Below, one piece after another: positions 25,619-34,382 of a stretch of DNA of 64,000 nt (the first letter of the stretch is position 1; every line of letters begins with the position of its first letter). A program made the translations under genes and the position numbers. Source of the DNA: Rhizobium sp. RU36D (lineage in GTDB: Bacteria > Pseudomonadota > Alphaproteobacteria > Rhizobiales > Rhizobiaceae). The stretch spans positions 46,818 through 110,817 of the forward strand of contig NZ_FWXU01000022.1 in assembly GCF_900176345.1 (NCBI RefSeq), read 5' to 3'. The notes below the pieces were generated by a model. The model did not search any database. It had not been told where the DNA came from and worked only from the letters and a program-made list of their open reading frames with translations.

Positions 25619-25720
25619 TATGTCTCCCAAAAGTGGGCACCGGTTTTGGGACAAAGACATGCGAAAGCAAAAATCTACAGCAGGCCGCATGAATCCGAAA
25701 CAACGCGACCTGCTGTAGGT
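25619..25720. repeat. RIME-like intergenic repeat
   Basis: About 100 bp between two convergent transporter genes. It contains two inverted repeats: TCCCAAAA/TTTTGGGA at 25625-25632 and 25644-25651, and CTACAGCAGG/CCTGCTGTAG at 25675-25684 and 25709-25718. The block with AGTGGGCACCGGTTTTGGGA and CATGCGAAAGCAAAAAT is a familiar rhizobial intergenic mosaic element. Assignment to the RIME group is from memory. It may also act as a transcription end for both genes. Confidence 0.7.
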
Positions 25721-25729
25721 GCGCTGCTT

Positions 25730-26638
25730 TTAAGACCGCCGTGAGAGAAGCCCGGTGGAGAGCAGCACGCCGACGCCGGTGATCAGCGCGGCTGCGATGG
25801 TGGCCACGGCCAAGGATTCGCCGAGAAAAATCGCGCCGCCGAATGCCGCAGCCGCCGGCGTCACCGCGGTGTAGGCGGCTGCCTTGGTGCCACCAAGGCT
25901 ACGCACAGCGGCGCCATAGAGCAGGGTGGCGACAAGGCCTGAGAGGATGCCCTGCGTCAGCACCTGGAGGCCGAGTTCGGCGCCCGGCACCTCAAGCAGA
26001 TGGCTGCCGATGAAAGGCAGGAATGCGAGGTTGAGAAGCGTTGACCAGACGCAGATCAGCGCCCCGCCTTCAAAGGCAGACAAGCCTGAGCGGCGAAAGG
26101 CATGAGTGTAGATCGCCCAAAGCGTCGCCCCAAGCGGCAGGATCACATAGCTGACCCAGGTCAGGTCGCCGCCCGTCGAGAGATTGTGGATCAGCAGCGT
26201 CGCCCCGCCGGCAAAGATTGCGACCATGCCAAGGATGCGCATTCGGTCGGGCCTTTCGCCCAGCAGCACGATGCCGATGATCGCCGTCATCAGCGGCATG
26301 ACGCCAGGCAGCAGAACGCCTGCGGCCGATGCCGGCGTTGCCTTCATGCCAAAGCCGACCACCTGGAAAAACGGTGCACCGGATCCGAGCACCATGAAGA
26401 TCAGCGGCAGCTTTGGCGTTCCCTTTGGCCACAGGCCCGTCCGCAGCCAATAGGGAGCCAGCAGGATGGCGGGAATGCCATAGCGCAACAGGCTGAGATC
26501 AAGCGCCGTCAACGATGTGCCGACGCTATGCCGCGTGGAGACGAGCCATGCAGCCCAGATCAGCACGACCGACAATGCTGAGGCAGCACCCAAGCCGGCA
26601 GACAGCTCGGGCTTCAGTTGGACGCTTGTGTCAGCCAT
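25730..26638 (-). CDS. DMT transporter, EamA type (Lrp-linked)
   Basis: A 302-residue protein with ten hydrophobic helices and two EamA repeats. The first ends GERPDRMRILGMVAIFAGG and the second GESLAVATIAAALITGVG. GGAG lies 8 nt before the ATG at 26638. It is divergent from an Lrp/AsnC regulator, 130 bp away. In such pairs the regulator often controls an amino acid exporter, so an amino acid or related substrate is a reasonable inference. Confidence 0.89.
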   Translation of the reverse strand: MADTSVQLKPELSAGLGAASALSVVLIWAAWLVSTRHSVGTSLTALDLSLLRYGIPAILLAPYWLRTGLWPKGTPKLPLIFMVLGSGAPFFQVVGFGMKATPASAAGVLLPGVMPLMTAIIGIVLLGERPDRMRILGMVAIFAGGATLLIHNLSTGGDLTWVSYVILPLGATLWAIYTHAFRRSGLSAFEGGALICVWSTLLNLAFLPFIGSHLLEVPGAELGLQVLTQGILSGLVATLLYGAAVRSLGGTKAAAYTAVTPAAAAFGGAIFLGESLAVATIAAALITGVGVLLSTGLLSRRS

Positions 26639-26704
26639 GGCAGCATCTCCGGTCGAGGGGCAGACCTCAATCTAGCCCGAATGCAGCCTTCCTGTCCTTG
26701 CTAT

Positions 26705-26736
26705 TTCTGCCGGGATTTTCTAGCATATTGGCAGAA
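26705..26736. promoter_or_regulatory. Inverted repeat in the DMT/Lrp divergent promoter
   Basis: TTCTGCC at 26705-26711 and GGCAGAA at 26730-26736 are perfect inverted arms around an AT-rich centre that itself contains TTTTCT and AGAAAA arms. It sits between the divergent transporter and Lrp-type genes and is a plausible operator for the Lrp protein. Confidence 0.45.
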
Positions 26737-26768
26737 AAGTGATGTTCGTGATCGCTGGCAGTTTATTT

Positions 26769-27245
26769 ATGCCAAAACTCGACAAGTTTGACCGCGCGAT
26801 CCTCAACGCGCTGCAGGACAATGCCCGTGCTACCAATGTGGAACTGGCGGACAAGATCGGCCTGTCGCCGTCGCCGTGCCTGCGCCGCGTGCGCATGCTG
26901 GAAGACGCAGGCATCATCCGCGGCTACCGCGCCGATATCGATCGCCGCGCGGCGGGCCTGGAACTGACGGTCTTCATTGCCTTCAAGGTTGCGCATCATA
27001 CCCGCGACCATGCGCATGAGTTTCAACAGGCGCTGCAGGCAATCCCGGAGGTCGTGTCCTGCTACATGATTTCGGGCCAGTCTGACTTCATGGCCGAAGT
27101 CGTCGTCGAAAATCTCGCGGCCTATGAAGCCCTTTTGACCGACCGGCTGCTGGTGCTGCCCCATGTCACGGACATCCAGTCCAACTTCGCGATCCGCAGC
27201 GTGAAAACCGCAGGGCCATTGAAGCTTCCTGCCTCGCAGGAATGA
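26769..27245 (+). CDS. Lrp/AsnC-family transcriptional regulator
   Basis: A 158-residue regulator with the N-terminal winged helix-turn-helix (FDRAILNALQDNARATNVEL, then IGLSPSPCLRRVRMLEDAG) and the C-terminal RAM ligand-binding domain (VVSCYMISGQSDFMAEVVV). MPKLDKFD at 26769 is the standard family start; the frame is open back to 26739 but those residues look like leader. No strong ribosome site is visible. It probably regulates itself and the divergent DMT transporter. Confidence 0.93.
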   Translation: MPKLDKFDRAILNALQDNARATNVELADKIGLSPSPCLRRVRMLEDAGIIRGYRADIDRRAAGLELTVFIAFKVAHHTRDHAHEFQQALQAIPEVVSCYMISGQSDFMAEVVVENLAAYEALLTDRLLVLPHVTDIQSNFAIRSVKTAGPLKLPASQE

Positions 27246-27262
27246 GCTTCGAACTGTTAGAG

Positions 27263-27288
27263 CGGGGCCTGCTCGACAGCAGGCCCCG
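27263..27288. terminator. Bidirectional hairpin between lrp-like and oxidoreductase genes
   Basis: A perfect 11-bp GC-rich stem (CGGGGCCTGCT, loop CGAC, AGCAGGCCCCG) lies between two convergent genes, 17 bp and 6 bp from their stops. There is no long T tract on either strand. Confidence 0.65.
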
Positions 27289-27294
27289 AACGGA

Positions 27295-28311
27295 TCAAAA
27301 CCCTTCCAGCACGATCTTGCCGCGCGTGCGGTTGCTCTCGATCAGGGCATGGGCCTTCTTCAGGGTCTCGGCATTGATCTTGCCGAGGGTCTCGGTCAGC
27401 GTCGTCTTGATGCGTCCGGCATCCACCAGTTCAGAGACATGGGTCAGCAACTTGTGCTGCTCGATGATATCGGCGGTCTGGTGGACGGCGCGGGCGAACA
27501 TCATCTCCCAATGGATCGAGACGGCCTTGCCCTTGAAGGGTATGATGTCGAACCCGCCCTTTGGGTCATCAATGATGCAGACGCGTCCCTGCGGCGCAAT
27601 GAGCTGCGCGATGTCCAGTCTGTGTTGGCCGCTATGGGTGACCGAGAACACGAAGGCCGGCGCGCCGATGCCGAGCGCCGCATACTCGGCCGCAAGCGGC
27701 TTCGTGTGGTCGATGACATGGTCGGCGCCAAGTGCCTTGGCCCATTCGGCCGTCTCCGGCCGTGACGCCGTGGCGATGACCGTGAGGTCGGTCAAGGCTT
27801 TCGCCAGTTGTATGGCGATGGAGCCCACGCCGCCGGCGCCACCGGTGATCAGGATCGCATGCTGTGTGCCGGGCACCTTGTCTTGAACCTTCAAGCGATC
27901 AAACAGCGCTTCATAGGCGGTAATGGCCGTCAACGGCAGGGCTGCGGCCTCGGCGAACCCGATGCTCTTGGGCTTGGCCCCGACAATCCGCTCGTCAACC
28001 AGATGAAACTCGCTGTTGGTGCCGGGGCGATTGATGGCGCCGGCATAAAACACCTCGTCGCCTGGCTTGAACAGGGTGACAGCCTCGCCGACAGCCTTGA
28101 CCACGCCGGCCGCATCATAGCCCAGGATGCGGTATTGCCCCGGCTCAGGCACTGCGCCCGAACGGACCTTGGTATCGACGGGGTTGACGGAAACCGCCTT
28201 TATTTCCACCAGTAGGTCATGTCCTCCAGGCGTCGGCATGGGCAGTTCGATGTCGAGAAGGGATGTATCAGCCGTGATCGGCTGGGGGGTCTGGTATCCG
28301 ATGGCACGCAT
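27295..28311 (-). CDS. Zinc-type alcohol dehydrogenase/quinone oxidoreductase family protein
   Basis: A 338-residue medium-chain oxidoreductase. It has a GroES-like N-terminal domain (VNPVDTKVRSG, then GYDAAGVVKAVGE) and a Rossmann domain with ITGGAGGVGSIAIQLAK. The zinc-ligand cysteines of classical alcohol dehydrogenases are missing, so it belongs with the zinc-free NADPH quinone reductase-like group. The start MRAIGYQTP at 28311 has GGGAG 7 nt upstream; the upstream in-frame extension is a shadow. It is divergent from an HxlR regulator, a pairing typical of quinone/electrophile responses. Confidence 0.92.
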   Translation of the reverse strand: MRAIGYQTPQPITADTSLLDIELPMPTPGGHDLLVEIKAVSVNPVDTKVRSGAVPEPGQYRILGYDAAGVVKAVGEAVTLFKPGDEVFYAGAINRPGTNSEFHLVDERIVGAKPKSIGFAEAAALPLTAITAYEALFDRLKVQDKVPGTQHAILITGGAGGVGSIAIQLAKALTDLTVIATASRPETAEWAKALGADHVIDHTKPLAAEYAALGIGAPAFVFSVTHSGQHRLDIAQLIAPQGRVCIIDDPKGGFDIIPFKGKAVSIHWEMMFARAVHQTADIIEQHKLLTHVSELVDAGRIKTTLTETLGKINAETLKKAHALIESNRTRGKIVLEGF

Positions 28312-28435
28312 AGGCGATCTCCCGTGAGTGATTTGCACTCTCCTCATCTGGGCCATATAAAATCCATTCGCAAGAATGCACAAATTCTGTTTGTAGCGAC
28401 AGAAATGATAGCCAGTATCAAAAAGGATACCGAAG

Positions 28436-28888
28436 ATGTCCCGTGCGCGCGCCAAGTTGAACAGCAATTTTCCCGGCTGCCCCGTCGAGTCGACCTTGAG
28501 CTTTCTCGATGGCAAGTGGAAAGGCGTGATCCTCTTCCACCTGCTGACCGAGGGCACCTTGCGCTTTAATGAGCTGAAGCGAAGGCTGCCGTCGGTGACG
28601 CAGCGTATGCTGACCAAGCAGTTGCGGGAACTGGAAGAGTCCGGGATCGTGTCTCGCACGGTCTTTGCCGTGGTTCCGCCGCGCGTCGACTACACCTTGA
28701 CGGCGCTTGGGCTCAGTCTGGAGCCGGTCATCACGGCGCTTGCCGCCTGGGGATCGACGCATGTGGTCTGCCGCGACGGGGTAAAACACGTGCTCTCGCC
28801 CGAGGATCTCAGGGCCAGCACGCCATCGGAACAGTCCGAGGGTGACGCCGAGGCTTTGGAAGCAGAGCGCCGACGCTCGGCAGCCTGA
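28436..28888 (+). CDS. HxlR-family transcriptional regulator
   Basis: A 150-residue winged-helix regulator. The family core is clear: CPVESTLSFLDGKWKGVIL, LRFNELKRRLPSVTQRMLTK, and the wing VVPPRVDYTLTALG. C15, just before the first helix, matches the redox-sensing cysteine of YodB/HypR-type members, so thiol-based sensing of quinones or aldehydes is plausible. AGGA lies 9-10 nt before the ATG. The divergent intergenic region holds AGAAT/ATTCT (28373-28388) and TGT-N4-ACA (28392-28401) repeats that could be its operator. Its TGA abuts the TCA of the convergent MFS stop. Confidence 0.92.
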   Translation: MSRARAKLNSNFPGCPVESTLSFLDGKWKGVILFHLLTEGTLRFNELKRRLPSVTQRMLTKQLRELEESGIVSRTVFAVVPPRVDYTLTALGLSLEPVITALAAWGSTHVVCRDGVKHVLSPEDLRASTPSEQSEGDAEALEAERRRSAA

Positions 28889-30127
28889 TCAGGCGATTGC
28901 CGGATCGCGCCTCTCGATCATCACCGAGAGGCCGAAAACTACGAGGCCGAGCAGCGACAAGGCGGATCCCACGAAGCCGGTCGCCGCATAGCCATATCCC
29001 GCCGAAATGACCACGGCGCCCAGCCAGGCGCCCAGCGCATTGGCGATGTTGAAGGCCGAGTGGTTGGATGCGGCCGCCAGCGTCTGGGCATCGGCGGCAA
29101 CATCCATCAGTCGGGTCTGCACGGCAGGGCAGGCGGCAAAGCCGCAGCCTGTCAGGAATACGCAGATGCACAGCATGACGGGATCATGCGCCGTCAGCGA
29201 GAAGATCGCCATCAGCACCACGTTGAAGGCCAGCATGCCGCCGATGGTGCCCTTTAGGGAGTAGTCGGCCATGCGGCTGCCCACCACATTTCCGACATTC
29301 ATGCCGATGCCGAACAGCGCCAGCACCACGGCCACCATGCTCGTCGGCAGGCCCGCGACATCGGTCGTCGTCTTGGCGATATAGCTGAAGATCGCGAACA
29401 TGCCGCCGAAACCGACCGCTGCGACCGCAAGGGTCAACCAGACCTGGATGCGGGTGAAAGCGCCAAGCTCGCGGCGAATGCTGGCCCCTTCCTGGACCTT
29501 GTCCTGGGGCAGATAGAGCGCAATCAGCAGCACAGTCAGCATGCCGATGCCGCCGACCAGGCCGAAGGCGGCCCTCCAGCTCATGATCTGCCCGAGGAAG
29601 GTCGCAACCGGCGTGCCGATCAGGGTGGCGATGGTCAAGCCAAGCATCACGCGGCCCACCGCACGTGCGCGCTTATGCAACGGCACCATGGAGGCCGCCA
29701 CCAGCGCCGCCACGCCGAAATAGGCGCCGTGGGGAAGGCCGGTGACGAAACGCAGGGCGGTAAACGACCAGAAATCCGGTGCCATGGCGCTGGCGATATT
29801 GCCGATGGCGAACAGGCCCATGAGCAGCAACAGCAGCACGCGACGCGATGCCTTGGCGGCCAGGACGGCAATGATGGGCGCACCGACCACGACGCCGAGC
29901 GCATAAGCCGTGATCACCTGTCCGGCCAGAGGTACATCCACGCCATAGGTCGCCGCCACCTCGGGCAGCAGGCCCATGATCGCGAATTCGCCGGTGCCGA
30001 TGCCAAAGCCCCCGGCAGCGAGCGCGATCTCGATCAGCAGCACGGTCGTGGGTGTCAGAGCCGTGGTGCGGTCAGCATCAGCGGAGCGCCCGGCGGACGA
30101 AACGGAAAGACATGTGCTATCGGTCAT
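28889..30127 (-). CDS. MFS transporter, AraJ/arabinose-efflux type
   Basis: A 412-residue, twelve-helix major facilitator. The first helix GGFGIGTGEFAIMGLLPEVA and the motif GQVITAYALGVVVGAPI are typical of the AraJ/YdhP drug-H+ antiporter group, and RFVTGLPHGAYFGVAALVA is the conserved helix 4 region. The start MTDSTCLSV at 30127 is preferred to ATG at 30199 because a short polar N-terminus is usual. Substrate unknown; efflux of sugars or drugs is inferred from the family. Confidence 0.9.
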   Translation of the reverse strand: MTDSTCLSVSSAGRSADADRTTALTPTTVLLIEIALAAGGFGIGTGEFAIMGLLPEVAATYGVDVPLAGQVITAYALGVVVGAPIIAVLAAKASRRVLLLLLMGLFAIGNIASAMAPDFWSFTALRFVTGLPHGAYFGVAALVAASMVPLHKRARAVGRVMLGLTIATLIGTPVATFLGQIMSWRAAFGLVGGIGMLTVLLIALYLPQDKVQEGASIRRELGAFTRIQVWLTLAVAAVGFGGMFAIFSYIAKTTTDVAGLPTSMVAVVLALFGIGMNVGNVVGSRMADYSLKGTIGGMLAFNVVLMAIFSLTAHDPVMLCICVFLTGCGFAACPAVQTRLMDVAADAQTLAAASNHSAFNIANALGAWLGAVVISAGYGYAATGFVGSALSLLGLVVFGLSVMIERRDPAIA

Positions 30128-30399
30128 GAAGATACCTGAAGACGGCTGCCTGGGAAGCGATGGCGCGCCTGAAATGGGGAGGAGGGGCAAGGTCCGCACA
30201 AGAAGTAAAGCAGACCATGATCCTGTCGTGTTTGACGATTATCACGGATTTGTGCGGTGCGGTAAAGGGTGATTGCGGCCGCAGCGTTGTATTGGGTCGA
30301 TTGCTACCCATCTTTTGGAGAAACAAATTCGCCCTGACCGCGTTGATGAGCGCCGCGGCTTCATGGAAGACCGCTCATGCGGCAAGAGGAAGCGCTAGG

Positions 30400-31338
30400 A
30401 TGAAACTCAGGGCAGTTTTCAACAGGGATGGCGGCACCTTCAAGACCACCGACATGGAGCGCTACTGCGCCGAGGCGACGGAGATCTTCTCCAAGGCCGG
30501 CCATGACCTCAAATGCACCGTCTCATCAGGACAGGACATCATGTCCGAGCTGGAGCGCGCTGCAGGCGAAACTGGCGTCGAGGGCCTGATCGCCGGTGGT
30601 GGCGATGGAACGATTTCGGCCGCCGCCGGGGTCGCCTGGAAGGCTGGAATTCCGCTCGGCGTGGTGCCGGCCGGGACAATGAACCTGTTCTCCCGCTCCC
30701 TTAAGCTGCCGCTTGATATCTGGAAGGTTCTGGACGCGCTGGCAGCCAGCTCGGTTCAGTCTGTCGATATCGGCACTGTCAACGGTCGCCCCTTCGTGCA
30801 TCAATTCTCCGCCGGCCTGCATGCGCGCATGGTGCGCATGCGCGACGCGATGACCTATGGCTCGAGGCTCGGAAAGATCAGCGCGAATACGCGGGCAGCC
30901 CTTGGCGTGATGTTCAATCCGCCTGATTTCGACGTGGTTTATGACATGGATGGCGACGGTCGCAACGAGCATCGGCATGTCTCGGCGATTTCGGTCTCCA
31001 ACAACCCTTTCGGCGCCAATCCCCTGCTGGTCGCCGACGATATCACCACCGGCCAGCTCGGCGTCTATCTCGCCGATTCCCTCACACCCTCGGGCGTTGC
31101 GCGGTTGACCTTCGATATCCTGCGCGGCCGCATGAAGGAAAACCAGGCCGTCACGGCATCGACGGCACGCATGGTCAAATTGCATTTCCCGAAGCACCGC
31201 AAGGGTGCCGCCTGCGTGGTCGACGGAGAGCTTCTGCGCATGCCCCGGGACGTCGAAGTCAAGGTGCATCCCGGCGAATTGAAGGTGCTGGCGGTGGAGC
31301 CGCTGTCAACGTCAGCCGTCGCCTCGAACGCCGCCTGA
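30400..31338 (+). CDS. Diacylglycerol kinase-like lipid kinase
   Basis: A 312-residue protein of the DAGK/YegS/BmrU family, which phosphorylates lipids with ATP. The catalytic domain motif GGGDGTISAAAG lies at about 70-81, followed by PLGVVPAGTMNLFSRSL, the equivalent of the family GTGNxFA segment. The C-terminal beta-rich domain ends with CVVDGELLRMP and VKVHPGELKVL. The start MKLRAVFN at 30400 has AGAGGA 9 nt upstream. The frame extends back to 30160, but that part looks non-coding. The lipid substrate is not known. Convergent with the glutamine synthetase-like gene, 5 bp apart. Confidence 0.9.
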   Translation: MKLRAVFNRDGGTFKTTDMERYCAEATEIFSKAGHDLKCTVSSGQDIMSELERAAGETGVEGLIAGGGDGTISAAAGVAWKAGIPLGVVPAGTMNLFSRSLKLPLDIWKVLDALAASSVQSVDIGTVNGRPFVHQFSAGLHARMVRMRDAMTYGSRLGKISANTRAALGVMFNPPDFDVVYDMDGDGRNEHRHVSAISVSNNPFGANPLLVADDITTGQLGVYLADSLTPSGVARLTFDILRGRMKENQAVTASTARMVKLHFPKHRKGAACVVDGELLRMPRDVEVKVHPGELKVLAVEPLSTSAVASNAA

Positions 31339-31343
31339 GCCGA

Positions 31344-32702
31344 TCAGATTCGCGGCAGATAGGTCTGGTAGTCGAAGCTGGAAACGGTGCGCAGGAAGGT
31401 GATGGCCTCCTTGCGCTTCGTGTCGCCATAGATGCGTTGATATTCCGCACCGAAGATGTCGCCGATGAATGCCGAGGCGCGGAAGCGGTCCACGGCCGTC
31501 AGGAAATCATGCGTCAGCATGGCCGGGTTTTCCGGCGCGCTGTCGGGCGTGGTGACGGGGCCGGGATCCAGATCCTGTTCGAGGCCGAGTAGAATGCCGC
31601 CGAGGATTGCCGCGAGCAGCAGATGCGGATTGGCATCCGCGCCGGCGACCCGATGTTCGACGCGTGCGGCAGGGCCATCCTTGTCGGGAATGCGCACGGC
31701 AGTGCCGCGATTGCCAAAACCCCAGTCCACCTTGTCAGGGGCAAACGATCCCGGCTGGAAGCGGCGATAGGAATTGGCGAAGGGCGCGAAGATCAACTGG
31801 GCATCCTGCATGGTCTGCAGCATGCCTGCCGTGATCGACTTGAGCTTCACCGGATCGCCACCCCTAGCGTCGAGGATATTGCGGCCCTGCCGGTCGATGA
31901 TGCTGGCATGGACATGAAGGCCCGATCCCGCCTGGTCGCCATAGGGCTTGGCCATGCATGTGGCCTTGAGGCCGTGTCGCCGGGCGGCAAAATCCACCAC
32001 CCGCTTCAGGTAGATGCAGTCATCGGCGGCCGCCATGGCATCCGGCTTGTGCAGCAGGTTCACCTCGAACTGGCCGGGACCGAATTCCGCCGTGGTGGCG
32101 TCCGCCGGCAGGCCCATGTGATCGCAATACTGCCTGACAGTCTCGAGATAGTCTTCCATCGCCGCCGTGGCGCGCATGTCGTAGAGCTGGAAGCCCTCGA
32201 CCTCGCCGTTCATCACAAGCGCCTTGGGCGGCATGGGCCGGCCCGTTTCGCGGAAATCCGGCTCCATAAGGTAGAATTCAAGCTCGGTCGCGACCACGGG
32301 TGTGAGCCCCAGATCGTCATAGCGCTTCATGACGTTCGCGAGGATAGCGCGCGGGCAGACGTAATGCGGCTCGCCGTCGAGCGTGTGCATGGTCGCCAGC
32401 ACCTGCTTCGAGCCCTTGGGTCCCCAGGGCAGCGTGGTCAGCGACGGCTTGTGCGGCACGCAGATGCCGTCGGGATCACCCAGCGTCAGGGAGATGCGCG
32501 TGATGTCGTCATTGTCGTCGCCCCAGATATCGAGCGACTGGGTCGAGGCCGGCAGGCGCACGGTGTTTTTCCACACCTTGTCCTCGGCCTTTATGGGGAT
32601 CATCTTGCCGCGCAGGTCGCCATTCATGCCCACCAGCAGCACCTCGATGCGCGCGCTGGTATCCGCTTGCGCGTCGGTGCTCGGCTTGGCGTCAGGGCTC
32701 AT
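31344..32702 (-). CDS. Glutamine synthetase family protein, probable gamma-glutamylputrescine synthetase
   Basis: A 452-residue GS-fold ligase. The metal-binding ELEFYLMEP, EFGPGQFEVN and GSGLHVHAS motifs, the ATP/phosphate region RRFQPGSFAPDKVDWGFGNR and ARVEHRVAGADANPH are intact. The glutamine synthetase I adenylylation loop near the C-terminus is absent. The divergent gene is a putrescine-type aminotransferase, so ligation of glutamate to putrescine or a similar amine (PuuA-like) is the best inference. The start MSPDAKPS at 32702 gives the family length; ATG at 32774 is possible and neither site is strong. Confidence 0.87.
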   Translation of the reverse strand: MSPDAKPSTDAQADTSARIEVLLVGMNGDLRGKMIPIKAEDKVWKNTVRLPASTQSLDIWGDDNDDITRISLTLGDPDGICVPHKPSLTTLPWGPKGSKQVLATMHTLDGEPHYVCPRAILANVMKRYDDLGLTPVVATELEFYLMEPDFRETGRPMPPKALVMNGEVEGFQLYDMRATAAMEDYLETVRQYCDHMGLPADATTAEFGPGQFEVNLLHKPDAMAAADDCIYLKRVVDFAARRHGLKATCMAKPYGDQAGSGLHVHASIIDRQGRNILDARGGDPVKLKSITAGMLQTMQDAQLIFAPFANSYRRFQPGSFAPDKVDWGFGNRGTAVRIPDKDGPAARVEHRVAGADANPHLLLAAILGGILLGLEQDLDPGPVTTPDSAPENPAMLTHDFLTAVDRFRASAFIGDIFGAEYQRIYGDTKRKEAITFLRTVSSFDYQTYLPRI

Positions 32703-32900
32703 GGAAGGCGGCTTTCTGTCGGTCGGTGAAAGGCCATTTGGTCGCGCCGCGAGCGTCTGTCGCGGCCTTGCCAAATGCCTGTGGGAACGTCATGTTCGTA
32801 GCCGATTACCTCGTGCCTTTCAATCAGCCAAGCGCCGATGATCCACCGGGTGGATGGCGCCGCCGCCACCCCGGACCCGGCGCGTTCCAGGGAATGAGCC

Positions 32901-34268
32901 ATGCCGAACGCAGCCCTTTCGAATCTTGCCGCCATTGATGCCGCCCACCACCTTCACCCCTTCTCCGACATGGGCAAGCTGAATGCATCGGGCACGAAGG
33001 TGATCAGCCGCGCTGAGGGCGTTCATATCTTCGATTCGAACGGCAAGCAGTATCTCGATGCCTTTGCCGGGCTGTGGTGCGTGAATGTGGGATACGGCCG
33101 AAAGTCGATTGCCGATGCCGCCTATGCGCAGATGCAGGAACTGCCCTACTACAACCTTTTCTTTGGCACGACGACCCCGCCGTCCACGCTGCTGGCGCAG
33201 AAGATAGCGTCCAAGACGGGCCCGTCGCTCAATCACGTCTTCTTCACCAATTCGGGCTCGGAGGCTTCTGACACCTGGTTCCGCATGGCTCGGGTCTACT
33301 GGAAGGCTCTTGGCAAGGAAGAGAAGACCATCGTGATCGCCCGCAAGAACGGCTATCACGGGTCAACGGTTGCGGGTGCCTCGCTGGGCGGCATGAAATG
33401 GATGCACGAGCAGGGCAACCTGCCGATACCCGGCGTCGTGCATATCAACCAGCCCTACTGGTATGCCGAAGGCGGCGACCTTAGCCCGGAAGACTATGGC
33501 ATCAAGATCGCGCGCGAGCTGGAAGACAAGATCCTGGAACTGGGCGAGGACAAGGTCGCTGCCTTCGTCGCCGAGCCGATCCAGGGGGCCGGGGGCGTCA
33601 TTGTGCCGCCGTCGACCTATTGGCCGGAGATCAAGCGCATCTGCGACAAATATGAGATCCTGCTCGTCTCCGACGAGGTCATCTGCGGTTTCGGCCGCCT
33701 CGGCAGCTGGTTCGGCCACCAGCATTATGGCTTCGATCCGGATCTGGCCCCGATCGCCAAGGGGCTCTCATCCGGCTACCTGCCGATCGGCGGTGTGTTG
33801 GTGTCCGATCGCGTCGCAAAGGTGATGAAGGAAGAAGTGGGCGATTTCTACCACGGCTACACCTATTCCGGTCACCCGGTCTGCGCCGCTGCCGCGCTGG
33901 AAAACATCAGAATCATCGAAGAGGAAGGGCTGGTGGAGCGCGTTCGCGACGACATCGGGCCTTATCTGCACACGGCCCTGCAGTCGCTTGCCGGCCATGA
34001 ATGCGTCGGCGAAGCCGTCAGCGTCGGCTTGATGGGCGCGGTGCAACTCACCGCGGACAAGGCCACTCGCCGACGTTATGCCAAGCCTGACGATATCGGC
34101 ACGCTGGTCCGCAATCATTGCGTGGAGAATGGCGTGATCCTGCGCGCCACCGGCGACCGCATGCTGTTTTCGCCGCCGCTGATCATCTCGCGCAGCGAGG
34201 TCGACCAGGCGGTGGAGACCCTGGGTCGCGCACTAGACTGGCTGAGGGATAACCACCGGGAAGGATGA
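32901..34268 (+). CDS. Class III PLP-dependent aminotransferase, putrescine-pyruvate type
   Basis: A 455-residue fold-type I aminotransferase. The PLP-binding lysine is K287 in APIAKGLSSGYLPIGG; SGSEASDTWFRMAR and VAEPIQGAGGVIVPP with VSDEVICGFGRLG complete the cofactor site. The sequence is close to SpuC/putrescine-pyruvate aminotransferases, with the N-terminal HPFSDMGKLNASGTKVI segment. It would convert putrescine (or beta-alanine-type amines) with pyruvate as acceptor. AGGGAA precedes the ATG. It is divergent from the GS-like gene, with 198 bp of shared promoter region. Confidence 0.92.
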   Translation: MPNAALSNLAAIDAAHHLHPFSDMGKLNASGTKVISRAEGVHIFDSNGKQYLDAFAGLWCVNVGYGRKSIADAAYAQMQELPYYNLFFGTTTPPSTLLAQKIASKTGPSLNHVFFTNSGSEASDTWFRMARVYWKALGKEEKTIVIARKNGYHGSTVAGASLGGMKWMHEQGNLPIPGVVHINQPYWYAEGGDLSPEDYGIKIARELEDKILELGEDKVAAFVAEPIQGAGGVIVPPSTYWPEIKRICDKYEILLVSDEVICGFGRLGSWFGHQHYGFDPDLAPIAKGLSSGYLPIGGVLVSDRVAKVMKEEVGDFYHGYTYSGHPVCAAAALENIRIIEEEGLVERVRDDIGPYLHTALQSLAGHECVGEAVSVGLMGAVQLTADKATRRRYAKPDDIGTLVRNHCVENGVILRATGDRMLFSPPLIISRSEVDQAVETLGRALDWLRDNHREG

Positions 34269-34382
34269 TGTCTGCCGAACCCTCCGGCTCAAGATGAACG
34301 GAGGTTAAACCCGGACTTCAGCGCCCGTTCAAGCTGCCTTGCGTACCCTCAGTGCATCAACTTTGATAGAGGAGGGTGGACA

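Noticed and set aside
28886..28891. Stops of the HxlR and MFS genes form TGATCA
   Set aside because: Back-to-back convergent stops in a compact genome; the palindrome follows from the two stop codons.
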